Below are positions 16,678-24,037 of a stretch of 64,000 bases of DNA, one piece after another (position 1 is the first letter of the stretch; each line of letters begins with the position of its first letter). The position numbers and the translations under genes were made by a program. Source of the DNA: Bradyrhizobium lablabi (lineage in GTDB: Bacteria; Pseudomonadota; Alphaproteobacteria; Rhizobiales; Xanthobacteraceae); contig NZ_LT670844.1 of the NCBI RefSeq assembly GCF_900141755.1, positions 6,606,501 to 6,670,500 on the forward strand, in the 5' to 3' direction. The notes below the pieces were generated by a model that saw only the letters and a program-made list of their open reading frames with translations, had not been told where the DNA came from and made no database searches.

Positions 16678-16888
16678 ATCTGCACCATCTGAAAAGCTTG
16701 AACAAATTGACCGGAAGCAGGACCATGTGAAGAAAGAACACCGGGTAGATGTGAGCCAACAATCCATAGACAATGAAAAGGACATTGCTCAAAAGTGCGA
16801 AAGTTCGAAGCGCCACGATCGTCGTCATGCAGAAACTGACGAGAACGCTGAGCGCTGCCGAGAAGCCCAGGAAATTGATCCACCACAT
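16622..16888 (-). CDS. Small polytopic membrane protein
   Basis: An 88-aa product starting MWWINFLGFSAALSVLVSFC, with three hydrophobic segments (about residues 4-22, 25-45 and 47-65) and a short polar tail. The pattern resembles small membrane modules found with cyclic-nucleotide-binding proteins, but no such domain is attached here. The tail overlaps the next gene's start in a different frame, so the natural end may have been altered. Probably an inner-membrane protein of unknown role. Confidence 0.5.
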   Translation of the reverse strand: MWWINFLGFSAALSVLVSFCMTTIVALRTFALLSNVLFIVYGLLAHIYPVFFLHMVLLPVNLFKLFRWCRYGNGFGRGEYDNAASGSG

Positions 16889-16912
16889 GCCTGTGTTCTC
16901 GCATTTCGACGA

Positions 16913-17227
16913 TCAGTTTCGACGTCTTATCGCAGCAGTTGACGCGATCGCCGGGTGGGCCGGCGCCGCCGCGGTGGTGATCGTCCCCGGCCGATCCGCG
17001 ATGGCGGCAAGTCCGCCAACCAGCAGCAGCGCCGTGGCGCCGTAAAATATGAAGAATCCGAGCCGCCATCGTCTGAAGACAATCTCGTCTTCCGGCGCTC
17101 TTGGCGGGAATTTGCTTCCATCCCAAACGCAACGAGGGGATGAGACGTCAAGGTTCCCATGTTGCCGGACGTCAGTTTCGTTCAAATGAGTTGCGGGCGA
17201 GAACGGCTTTTCCATTGCTGGGGTCAT
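16913..17227 (-). CDS. Hypothetical single-span membrane protein
   Basis: A 104-aa frame with a hydrophilic N-terminal half, then VFRRWRLGFFIFYGATALLL and VGGLAAIADRP forming one convincing membrane helix with a positive flank, then a short Thr/Ala/Pro-rich tail. It runs leftward, 25 bp before the next membrane gene. Competing frames here have no hydrophobic organisation. Start position uncertain (in-frame ATG also at 17215). Function unknown. Confidence 0.42.
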   Translation of the reverse strand: MTPAMEKPFSPATHLNETDVRQHGNLDVSSPRCVWDGSKFPPRAPEDEIVFRRWRLGFFIFYGATALLLVGGLAAIADRPGTITTAAAPAHPAIASTAAIRRRN

Positions 17228-17377
17228 ATGTCACCGAATATCTCTGGGCCATTTCGACAGGCTTGAACTGGTCAGTGCAATACTCCAAGCGCCTGATTGC
17301 GAGGCTACCTGGTCACGCAAGAATCCGTTGACTTCAAATCGCTACCTTCAGTGCAACCACGTTCGAATGTCGTCTCG

Positions 17378-17557
17378 CTATGGGAAAACAGTCATCGAGG
17401 ACAAATCGCCAAGCGATACTCCAGGCGACATCGAATCGAAATAGATCGCGATGAGGAGCGCGATCGAAAAAATTGAGTAGCCAAGTATTATCGTTGCGTC
17501 GTGATCTCGGACTACGCCTTTGACGTGTTCGAGCCGGCGCTGCTCCACGATTTCCAT
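17378..17557 (-). CDS. 59-aa single-span membrane microprotein
   Basis: Reading leftward, ATG at 17557 opens 59 codons ending in TAG at 17378: MEIVEQRRLEHVKGVVRDHD, then ATIILGYSIFSIALLIAIYF as a clean membrane helix (about residues 21-40), then a polar tail ending TVFP. An N-terminal amphipathic helix plus one membrane span is typical of small inner-membrane proteins. The surrounding DNA is non-coding on both strands. Function unknown. Confidence 0.55.
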   Translation of the reverse strand: MEIVEQRRLEHVKGVVRDHDATIILGYSIFSIALLIAIYFDSMSPGVSLGDLSSMTVFP

Positions 17558-17842
17558 TGTTTGTCTCCAATGTATCCAGCGCGATCTAGCGTCCGGATCG
17601 AAAATATATTTCGACGCCGCCGGCGAATGTGAGTTCGTTCACATTGCCCAATTAAAAACGAGTGAGCTAAACTCCGAATCTCTGGGACAGGTGATGCGTA
17701 CAATCACCCATCTCATCCGACGCGCTTGTTAGCTGCGTCACATCTCAAATATTATTTGTCTTAAACCCCATATGCGCCTGCGGTTGCGGCGGCGGAATGC
17801 CAGCGACCACGAACACGATATCGAACCAGAGGAAGCGCCCCC

Positions 17843-18079
17843 ATGAGCAAACCCAGCAAGACCGAAGCCGAACTGATTGCGATGGCGAGGGCGGAGCTGA
17901 AGGTTCACGCCGACTGTCCGGACGGAATCGTGTTTTTCGTGCTGCGAAGCGAGGACTCCTGGGAATTCCGCACCGAGGCCGACGAGGCGACCAAGGCTAA
18001 GCCCGGCTATCCCGAATGCGTCGCGATGCTGGTCCAGATCGGCGACCATCTCAGCAAGCAGTATGATGTGAAGCGGTAG
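17843..18079 (+). CDS. Short conserved hypothetical protein
   Basis: A 78-aa soluble acidic protein: MSKPSKTEAELIAMARAELK, then HADCPDGIVFFVLRSEDSWE, ending near KQYDVKR. GAGGAAG lies upstream of the ATG. It reads as a compact alpha/beta protein. It stands alone in about 600 bp otherwise without convincing genes. I cannot name a function. Confidence 0.6.
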   Translation: MSKPSKTEAELIAMARAELKVHADCPDGIVFFVLRSEDSWEFRTEADEATKAKPGYPECVAMLVQIGDHLSKQYDVKR

Positions 18080-18196
18080 AGCGCGGCTCGTTCGGTTTCG
18101 TCGCAGCCTGCCAAACCTGGCCGCGATGGATCAGGGCGCCGGTCACGCCGCGTTTTTTCGGCTCGGCCGGATCAGCACTTCTGCAGAGAGACCGAG

Positions 18197-18289
18197 GCCA
18201 ATCCACTTGATCCACACAATACCCTTGTCGAAGTCAGCGGCCACGACCAAACGATAGTCGTTCCCTTTGATATTCGCCTCGAAAAGGCG
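18197..18289 (-). pseudogene. HigB-type toxin relic
   Basis: Read leftward, this piece encodes RLFEANIKGNDYRLVVAADF followed by DKGIVWIKWIG, which matches the core of HigB-family mRNA interferases (typical xxFNIKGNxYRLVVxxxxxxGIVxIRWxG). The N-terminal part of the toxin is missing and the expected THxDYDxI continuation is replaced by GLSAEVLIRPSRKNAA and a stop at 18143. No antitoxin follows. It is best read as a decayed module. The assignment comes from motif memory. Confidence 0.5.
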
Positions 18290-18394
18290 TGGCTCCGGAT
18301 TCGCCGGCGCCAGCCCGATGATGCTCGCTGGCCGAACCGGGGCGGCAGCGATAGGATATCCGACGCCGGCTGCCGATAAAGGAGTCATGCTTTG

Positions 18395-19360
18395 ATGATG
18401 AAGTTGCCTTTTGCAAGCTTGATCCTGGCCGCCGCGCTCTCGGCTCCTTTCACAGCCATCGCCGGAGATTGGCCCGATCGCCCCGTTCACTTCATCGTTC
18501 CGTTTCCGGCCGGGGGGTCAACCGATGTGGCCGCGCGTGTCGTTGGCGATTATTTGTCCCACGCGCTTGGCCAGCAAGTCGTGGTCGAAAACAAGTCGGG
18601 CGCCAACGGCAACATTGGGATCGAGTATGTCGCGAAAAGTTCGCCCGACGGTTACACCATCCTGATCGGGACGGACGCGGTCAGCAGTAATCCTCATGTC
18701 TATAAAATGGATGTCGATCCCTTAAAGGACCTGCTCCCGGTGGTCGAGCTTTCGCGCCAGCCCATCGCTCTGGCGGCAAATCCCTCGCTGGGCGTCACCA
18801 CACTGTCTGAATTGACAAAGCTGGTAAAACAACAGCCCGGCATGGGCTTCGCAACCGGGAGCGGCGCCGGCTCGCCCCAGGCCATGCTCGGACTGTGGTA
18901 CGCCAAGCTCGCCGGCATCAAGCTCGAACAAGTGCCGTACCGGGGCGGCGGTCAGGCCATCAACGATCTCGTCGCCGGGCATATCAAACTCGGCTCGCTC
19001 GGAACGACGCCCCTTGTGCCCTATAACAAGAACGGTGGCCTCATCCTGCTGGCGCAGTCGACGGCGACAAGGTCGCCGGCGCTGCCGAATGTGCCGACGT
19101 TCCAGGAAGCCGGCATCGACGGGCTTGTGATGGACCAGCGGATCGGAATGTTCGTGCCGGCCGGCACGCCGGCCGCGATCGCCTCGCGTCTCAACGCTGA
19201 GGTGAACACGGCGTTGCGCGACGAAAAGGTCCGAAAATTCTTCACCGATCAGGCGCAAGAACCTACCGGCGGCACGGTCGAACAATACACGCATCAAGTG
19301 CGGGAAGATTCTGAAAAATACCGGCGGCTGGTCAAGGAGCTTGATGTGAAGGTGGAGTGA
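18395..19360 (+). CDS. Tripartite tricarboxylate transporter binding protein (TctC/Bug family)
   Basis: A 321-aa periplasmic binding protein. The signal peptide (MMKLPFASLILAAALSAPF...AIA) is followed by the Bug-family opening DWPDRPVHFIVPFPAGGSTD. Other family signatures are NKSGANGNIGIEYVAKSSPD, VPYRGGGQAINDLVAGH and a late FVPAGTPAAIASRLNAEV. GGAG lies about 10 nt before the ATG. No TctA/TctB membrane genes are adjacent, so it is an orphan receptor; many Bradyrhizobium Bug proteins are. Substrate, probably a carboxylate or aromatic acid, cannot be told from sequence. Confidence 0.9.
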   Translation: MMKLPFASLILAAALSAPFTAIAGDWPDRPVHFIVPFPAGGSTDVAARVVGDYLSHALGQQVVVENKSGANGNIGIEYVAKSSPDGYTILIGTDAVSSNPHVYKMDVDPLKDLLPVVELSRQPIALAANPSLGVTTLSELTKLVKQQPGMGFATGSGAGSPQAMLGLWYAKLAGIKLEQVPYRGGGQAINDLVAGHIKLGSLGTTPLVPYNKNGGLILLAQSTATRSPALPNVPTFQEAGIDGLVMDQRIGMFVPAGTPAAIASRLNAEVNTALRDEKVRKFFTDQAQEPTGGTVEQYTHQVREDSEKYRRLVKELDVKVE

Positions 19361-19401
19361 CCCGGTGGAAAAGGCCGCGGCCGGAGCGACCGAACCAGGC
19401 G

Positions 19402-19683
19402 TCAAGCCGCCGATAGACGCACGCGGAATCTGCTGCCGGTTGCCTTGGCGTAGCGCAGGAGTGTCTTGGTGCTCGGAAGCGTTTGACCGTTTTCAAGTCG
19501 GGCGATGGTGGACTGGCTGGTGCCCATTCGGACCGCGAGTTCGGCTTGGGAGAGGCCTGCCCGCAGGCGAGCCCTAAGTAGCTCGGCGGCAATCTCAAAC
19601 TCCGGGGCGAGCGCTTCATATTCAGCCTTGACCTTGGGGTTAGCCAGCAGACGGGCCTTGAGCTTTTCGAATTGGATTGTCAT
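19402..19683 (-). CDS. higA: HigA-type XRE antitoxin
   Basis: A 93-aa antitoxin with a helix-turn-helix in its second half: LRAGLSQAELAVRMGTSQST followed by IARLENGQTLPSTKTLLRYA. Its start overlaps the toxin stop by 4 bp, the toxin-first order typical of HigBA. The long upstream frame is antisense noise. It should bind the 20013-20030 palindrome to repress the operon. Confidence 0.85.
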   Translation of the reverse strand: MTIQFEKLKARLLANPKVKAEYEALAPEFEIAAELLRARLRAGLSQAELAVRMGTSQSTIARLENGQTLPSTKTLLRYAKATGSRFRVRLSAA

Positions 19684-20003
19684 GTGATTTCCTTTGCGCG
19701 CCGCAGCGCAAGTTCGATTTCCTCTCGCGGCGTTCTTTGCGTCTTCTTCACGAATGCGCGGACCACGACGACTCTGCGGCCGATCGCCGTGACATAAAGC
19801 GCACGGGCAATTCCATCGCGGCCTGTCAGCCGCAGTTCCCATAGCTTCCCTTCCAGATGCTTCACATGCGGTTCGCTTAGACTTTCCAGCCCGGCCGACG
19901 CGATGCGCTCGGCGAGACGCAGAAATCGCGCCTGCATGTCGGCCGGAAGGGCGGCGATTTCTGCGGCGACGGTCTCGTCGAGGATTTCGACGCGCCAGGG
20001 CAC
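19680..20003 (-). CDS. higB: RelE/HigB-type toxin (Gp49-like)
   Basis: A 107-aa toxin of the phage-derived Gp49/HigB group within the RelE superfamily: MPWRVEILDETVAAEIAALP at the N-terminus, VKHLEGKLWELRLTGRDGIA in the core, and VVVVRAFVKKTQRTPREEIE at the C-terminus with the basic residues expected for ribosome-dependent mRNA cleavage. It is first in the operon, 9 bp downstream of the operator palindrome. It appears intact. Confidence 0.87.
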   Translation of the reverse strand: MPWRVEILDETVAAEIAALPADMQARFLRLAERIASAGLESLSEPHVKHLEGKLWELRLTGRDGIARALYVTAIGRRVVVVRAFVKKTQRTPREEIELALRRAKEIT

Positions 20004-20012
20004 GGTCGTTTA

Positions 20013-20030
20013 TATCTCAATTTTGAGATA
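20013..20030. promoter_or_regulatory. higBA operator palindrome
   Basis: TATCTCAATTTTGAGATA has perfect 8-bp arms (TATCTCAA/TTGAGATA) around TT, 9 bp before the higB start. Position and symmetry fit an XRE antitoxin dimer site. The AT-rich sequence would also overlap the -10 region. Confidence 0.6.
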
Positions 20031-20105
20031 AGGAAAAGGGGGGGGGTAAATGCCGCCTCGGCGGGCGGGTGATGTGAAGGGTAGGCGCCTTGCAGCACTT
20101 CCTCT

Positions 20106-21107
20106 TCAACCACCTTCGCCCAGCTTGGAGAGTACCCAGAACATCAGCAGCCCGCCGCCGCCGAAGACAAAGCTGAAGACGAACTGCACGAAGGTGCCCT
20201 GCGGGTTGGCCGGCTCGAGCACGGCGGTTGCGGGCTCGTTCGGATCGTAAAAGACCTGGACGGATTTGCCGGCCGGATGCGCCGCCACGATCTTTTCCGG
20301 CTTCTCACGGTTCCTGTAAATCGCGGTCCATCCCCATTTCCAGTTGCTGGAATGGAATTCGCGCAAGCCCACCTTGTAGGCGAAACGAATGTCCACCCGA
20401 TATTCGGTATTGACGGTCTCGCGGCCCTTGTCGTCGGTTTCCGTGTTCTGGGACTCGATCACTTCCGAATCCGTGATCGTGCCGGCGGCCGTCGGCCACT
20501 TTGCACTCGATTGAAGTTTGCGGCGCGTCTGCAGGTAACTGCGCAAACCGAGAATGCCGATCACGGTGCAGCCGATCGGCAGCATGAGCGCGAAAAATGG
20601 CACGCCGCCGTCCCGCAGCAGCAAGACGTGGCCGGCGATCGAATGCACCACCAGCACCAAGGCGATCCACGCAAATAACGCCAGGAATGCGATGAGGGCC
20701 GAAAGGCTGCGAGGGTCTTTCGGTTCCAGCACGGAGGTCGCGGGGTGGTTTTCCCGGTAGTGAACATCGACCCGGCTGCCGACCGGGTACTTGGCCGCCG
20801 TTTGTTCGGCGAGCAGGCGCGTTGTCATTGCCTCGCGGCCGGCATGGATATGCGAGCCCTCAAAATCCTTAAGGCCAACGCGATAGCGGTAGCGGAGGTT
20901 GACGCTGCAATCGGTCTCTTCGTCGGAGGTATGGACCTTGGGAGCCGTGACCTCGCAGGCGATGATCTCACCGGGAACGATCAGCCATTGTCGGATCGAC
21001 GATGCCTGACGCCGCGCTTTCCACAGCGCGTAGACAAGATTTGCAGCAATCAAAAACGCCACCAACGCGCCGATGCGGGTCCACAGCAAGGCGTTGGCCG
21101 AAAGCAT
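20106..21107 (-). CDS. Membrane protein with two DUF3592-like domains
   Basis: A 333-aa membrane protein. An N-terminal helix (RIGALVAFLIAANLVYALW) precedes a soluble domain (WLIVPGEIIACEVTAPK ... RYRYRVGLKDFEGSHIHAGR), two helices (SALIAFLALFAWIALVLVVH; FALMLPIGCTVIGILGLRSY), a second copy of the soluble domain (WPTAAGTITDSEVIESQ ... FAYKVGLREFHSSNWKWGW) and a C-terminal helix. The internal duplication, each with VHYRENHP/VFYDPNEPATAVLEP, is characteristic of DUF3592. ATG 21107 follows AAAGGT. Function unknown. Confidence 0.82.
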   Translation of the reverse strand: MLSANALLWTRIGALVAFLIAANLVYALWKARRQASSIRQWLIVPGEIIACEVTAPKVHTSDEETDCSVNLRYRYRVGLKDFEGSHIHAGREAMTTRLLAEQTAAKYPVGSRVDVHYRENHPATSVLEPKDPRSLSALIAFLALFAWIALVLVVHSIAGHVLLLRDGGVPFFALMLPIGCTVIGILGLRSYLQTRRKLQSSAKWPTAAGTITDSEVIESQNTETDDKGRETVNTEYRVDIRFAYKVGLREFHSSNWKWGWTAIYRNREKPEKIVAAHPAGKSVQVFYDPNEPATAVLEPANPQGTFVQFVFSFVFGGGGLLMFWVLSKLGEGG

Positions 21108-21241
21108 GGTGATACCTTTGGGTAATGCGCGGACGCAATGTCTTGATGCTGGCGCCTGCATCGATCCGGCCGGGGGGGGCCGCCAAATTAGTCGCAGCCC
21201 GTGCGCGAGCCGTTCATGAACACCGGATCATGAAAGCCGGC

Positions 21242-21661
21242 CTATCCGATGGTCGAGCCCCCAACGCCCGCGACAATCGTCGGACCCGAGACGGTGCCGC
21301 GCTTGGAAGCCTGCGCCGGTTTTGGCTTTCTCAGGGCTGTTCGCGAGGCCGCAGCTTCGGCCGGCGGGTTCATGGCGTCGACCATGTCATCCAGCACTGC
21401 CTGGTACTCTCCGGTGGGCTCTGCCGGAGGCGCTTTCTTAGCGGCAGGAGCAGCCTCTGCGAGAGGAGTCTTTTGCAATGGCGCGGGCTCGATCGCCTGG
21501 TGGTCGAACCGCACTCGCTGAAGCTTATCGCCCACAAACCAGACGCAGAGCACGCCGGTGATCTTGTCGTCGTCAAAAATATCGGTGTTGACGGTGTCGA
21601 CCGTCATGGTCGGGCCGCCCGATTTCAGCACAACGAGATCGCCGGACTTGAAAACGGTCAT
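21242..21661 (-). CDS. DUF2158/YodC-like protein with an Ala/Pro-rich tail
   Basis: A 139-aa protein whose first ~55 residues are a small beta-barrel of the DUF2158 type: MTVFKSGDLVVLKSGGPTMT and later VLCVWFVGDKLQRVRFDHQA. The remaining half is Ala/Pro/Lys-rich and probably disordered (LAEAAPAAKKAPPAEPTGEY). ATG 21661 gives the normal family N-terminus; a TTG two codons upstream is less likely. The family is of unknown function and often phage- or plasmid-borne. Confidence 0.75.
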   Translation of the reverse strand: MTVFKSGDLVVLKSGGPTMTVDTVNTDIFDDDKITGVLCVWFVGDKLQRVRFDHQAIEPAPLQKTPLAEAAPAAKKAPPAEPTGEYQAVLDDMVDAMNPPAEAAASRTALRKPKPAQASKRGTVSGPTIVAGVGGSTIG

Positions 21662-22148
21662 TGTCAAAATCTGCTGTCATCAAAGCGAAGCGAATCGGTC
21701 TAATTGCACTGCAACACTACCAAATCGCCGCAGCCCGCCACAGGTGGCAGGTAGAGCTATTCCTGATGGCGCGGCTGCCCGGCTGGGGCCCAGAGACCGA
21801 GCAACCGTCGAAACGCATCGGCATTCGCCGCTGCCGGCGCCGAGCCGTCGCTCCGGGCGCGCGTCCTTCACCGACACCAGCCGCAACCATTCGCGGATCG
21901 ACGACGACCTCGACAAAGCTCGATTGGGACATGGTCGGCGAGATCAGGAGCTTGAACGCCTAAGCTAGGGTACTGCCGCGATGCGGCAAAACGGACATCG
22001 CGAGCCACCGATTCCGAGTATCCCGCTACCCGAGGGGCGTCTCGCTTTACGGGTTCTTCACTAGTCTATGAATTCGCCGGCGCCCATTTACGACTTTGAT
22101 TCGCAGCCGGAGATATGAATCACGGGTCAAAGGAATCCGGGATCACAG
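21662..22148. other. Intergenic stretch without a convincing gene
   Basis: These 487 bp hold a 100-codon frame (21661-21963, TTG start) whose end reads STKLDWDMVGEIRSLNA, reminiscent of the helix near the end of HNH-type phage endonucleases. The rest of that frame is Arg/Pro-rich and unlike any family, so at most it is a relic. I see no RNA gene. Confidence 0.3.
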
Positions 22149-22391
22149 ATGGCTGGCCGGGACGATGCAGGTGTGGCTCTCGATAGCACCCACTGTCGCG
22201 CGATTTGCGACGAGATAGGGGAGCGGCTTCGTTATGCCCTTGGCCGGGAGGTTTGCGAGATCCCGCCATCTCTGGGTGCGCTAATCGATCGGCTTGCCGA
22301 GTTGGAGCGCGCGCCGTCGATCGTGCCGTCTATCGAGGATATGGATACTGGCGTCCTTGACAGGGCCGTTGGAGAGACCGCTTTGGTCTGA
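22149..22391 (+). CDS. Short conserved hypothetical protein
   Basis: An 80-aa soluble, acidic, helical product: MAGRDDAGVALDSTHCRAIC, then DEIGERLRYALGREVCEIPP and a second helix (LGALIDRLAELERAPS). No signal or membrane segment. It precedes mipZ on the same strand by about 180 bp. Proteins of this look recur in Bradyrhizobium; function unknown. Confidence 0.55.
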   Translation: MAGRDDAGVALDSTHCRAICDEIGERLRYALGREVCEIPPSLGALIDRLAELERAPSIVPSIEDMDTGVLDRAVGETALV

Positions 22392-22568
22392 GAATCAGAC
22401 GTCGCTTGGGACGGACACCGGGTCTGTCCGGTTGCGCGGTGTTGGCTCGATCAAAGAATTGGTGCGGCTCGTTGAACCAATACAGGAGCGTGTCCGACTC
22501 ACCAGGTAAACCAAATTAAACCTTGTTGCCGTATTTTGCCATTTTGCCGCTTTGAGGGAAAAGTAATT

Positions 22569-23492
22569 ATGTTGGTACAGGCGAGGCCTGGGCAATCCGG
22601 GTCGGCACACGTCATTGTGTTGGGTAACGAAAAGGGCGGATCGGGCAAGTCGACCATTGCACTTCTTATCGTCGTCGCACTGCTCAAGGCCGGCCAGCGC
22701 GTCGCCACCGTCGACCTCGACTGCCGGCAGCGGAGTTTTACCCGCTATATCGAAAACCGGCGCGCATGGGCCGGGCGCACTGGACTTGCTCTTGAACTTC
22801 CACGGCATTGCAGCATCGATCTCGGCGGCAGCATGCAGATCGCCGACAACGAGGCTGCGGAATTTGCCCAATTCTCGGCGGCCGTCAGCGCGGTCGAGCG
22901 GTCTTACGATTTTGTCGTCATCGACACACCCGGCAGCGATAGCTATCTGATGCGGCTGGCGCATGCGATGGCGGATACGCTTGTCACCCCGATGAACGAT
23001 AGTTTTATGGATTTTGACGTTCTGGGAGCCATGGACCCCGAATCCTATGTCGTGACCGGCGAGAGCCACTACGCCGAAATGGTGCGCGATGTCAGACGCA
23101 AGCGCCGCCAGCTTGACGGCTCGAGCACGGACTGGATCGTGGTCCGCAACCGATTGTCGATGCACGGCTCACGCAACAAACAACTTGTGGCCGACGGCCT
23201 CCACGATTTGTCGTTGCGGCTGGGCTTCCGCTCCATCGATGGTCTTGCCGAACGCGCGGTTTACCGCGAATTTTTTCCGCGCGGGCTGACCGCGCTGGAC
23301 GATCTCGACCGGGTGACGCTCGGCACGCGTCCAAGCCCTGTCCACATGGCGGCGCGCAAGGAGGTGACCTCCCTGCTCAGCCAGCTGAAACTTCCGCTCG
23401 ACGAGCGCGGCCGCCGCCGTGCCGCCAACCGGGCCGAATGGTTTGCCCAGGTCGACAAGCCTCTCAGAACCCTCGACATGATTGAAGCATGA
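22569..23492 (+). CDS. mipZ: Division-plane ATPase MipZ
   Basis: A 307-aa ParA/MinD-type ATPase. The deviant Walker A motif is GNEKGGSGKST, followed by VATVDLDCRQRSFTRYIENR and a Walker B-like FVVIDTPGSDS. Long internal MipZ signatures include PMNDSFMDFDVLG and WIVVRNRLS. In alphaproteobacteria MipZ binds ParB near oriC and forms a polar gradient that inhibits FtsZ, placing the division site at mid-cell. ATG 22569 gives a normal-length protein; the 11-residue longer frame has no support. It appears to be a single-gene unit. Confidence 0.92.
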   Translation: MLVQARPGQSGSAHVIVLGNEKGGSGKSTIALLIVVALLKAGQRVATVDLDCRQRSFTRYIENRRAWAGRTGLALELPRHCSIDLGGSMQIADNEAAEFAQFSAAVSAVERSYDFVVIDTPGSDSYLMRLAHAMADTLVTPMNDSFMDFDVLGAMDPESYVVTGESHYAEMVRDVRRKRRQLDGSSTDWIVVRNRLSMHGSRNKQLVADGLHDLSLRLGFRSIDGLAERAVYREFFPRGLTALDDLDRVTLGTRPSPVHMAARKEVTSLLSQLKLPLDERGRRRAANRAEWFAQVDKPLRTLDMIEA

Positions 23493-23552
23493 GCCGCGGT
23501 GCAGGTGTCGCGTCCAAGCCGCAGGCTTGAAGACGCGGCCTTGGCCGGTCAC

Positions 23553-23855
23553 CTAGCTCATCACCCGCCGCACATAGGCCGACCCCTTGGTCAGCACGCA
23601 CATGTAGGAATAGGTTTCCTCAGTGCCGGCCGCGACGGTGTCGACGTCGACGATGATCGGTCGGGTCTGACCCTGCCAGGTCGCCAGGATCGCTGGTGGA
23701 ACCGGACGGGTCCGGGTTTTCTTGATCACCAGCCCAACGATATGAGGCAAGGTCTCGGTAGCCTTCGAGATGCAGGCCCTGTTGTCCTCAGCATGACCGC
23801 TTGCGGTCGCAAGCAGCATGACCGAAGCCGCAATGGCTATTTTTTCTATATGCAT
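23553..23855 (-). CDS. Small exported protein
   Basis: A 100-aa product from ATG 23855: signal peptide MHIEKIAIAASVMLLATASG-HA, then EDNRACISKATETLPHIVGL and a beta-rich mature part with two cysteines (one in RACIS, one in YMCVL) that could form a disulfide. The longer frame to 23975 is rejected because it places a hydrophilic stretch before the signal. Convergent with mipZ. Function unknown. Confidence 0.65.
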   Translation of the reverse strand: MHIEKIAIAASVMLLATASGHAEDNRACISKATETLPHIVGLVIKKTRTRPVPPAILATWQGQTRPIIVDVDTVAAGTEETYSYMCVLTKGSAYVRRVMS

Positions 23856-24037
23856 CAGGCCTCCCGACATCCTGCCAACAGCAAGCAAACAATGTTCCAC
23901 TTTTCCTCCGAGGCAGGCAATATTGCAGCGCGATCGGGGCGAAGTGGAGATCGATCTCATGCGCGCGATCGGCAAGGTGCTTGCGCTGGCGGATTGAGCT
24001 TATCCGGAAAGTCGGAATTGGCGCCTCGTTCGGCGAA

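Noticed and set aside
21661..21963. 100-codon TTG-started frame ending STKLDWDMVGEIRSLNA
   Set aside because: The last 17 residues hint at an HNH-type protein, but the rest is incoherent and the start overlaps the divergent DUF2158 gene. Kept only as a possible relic.
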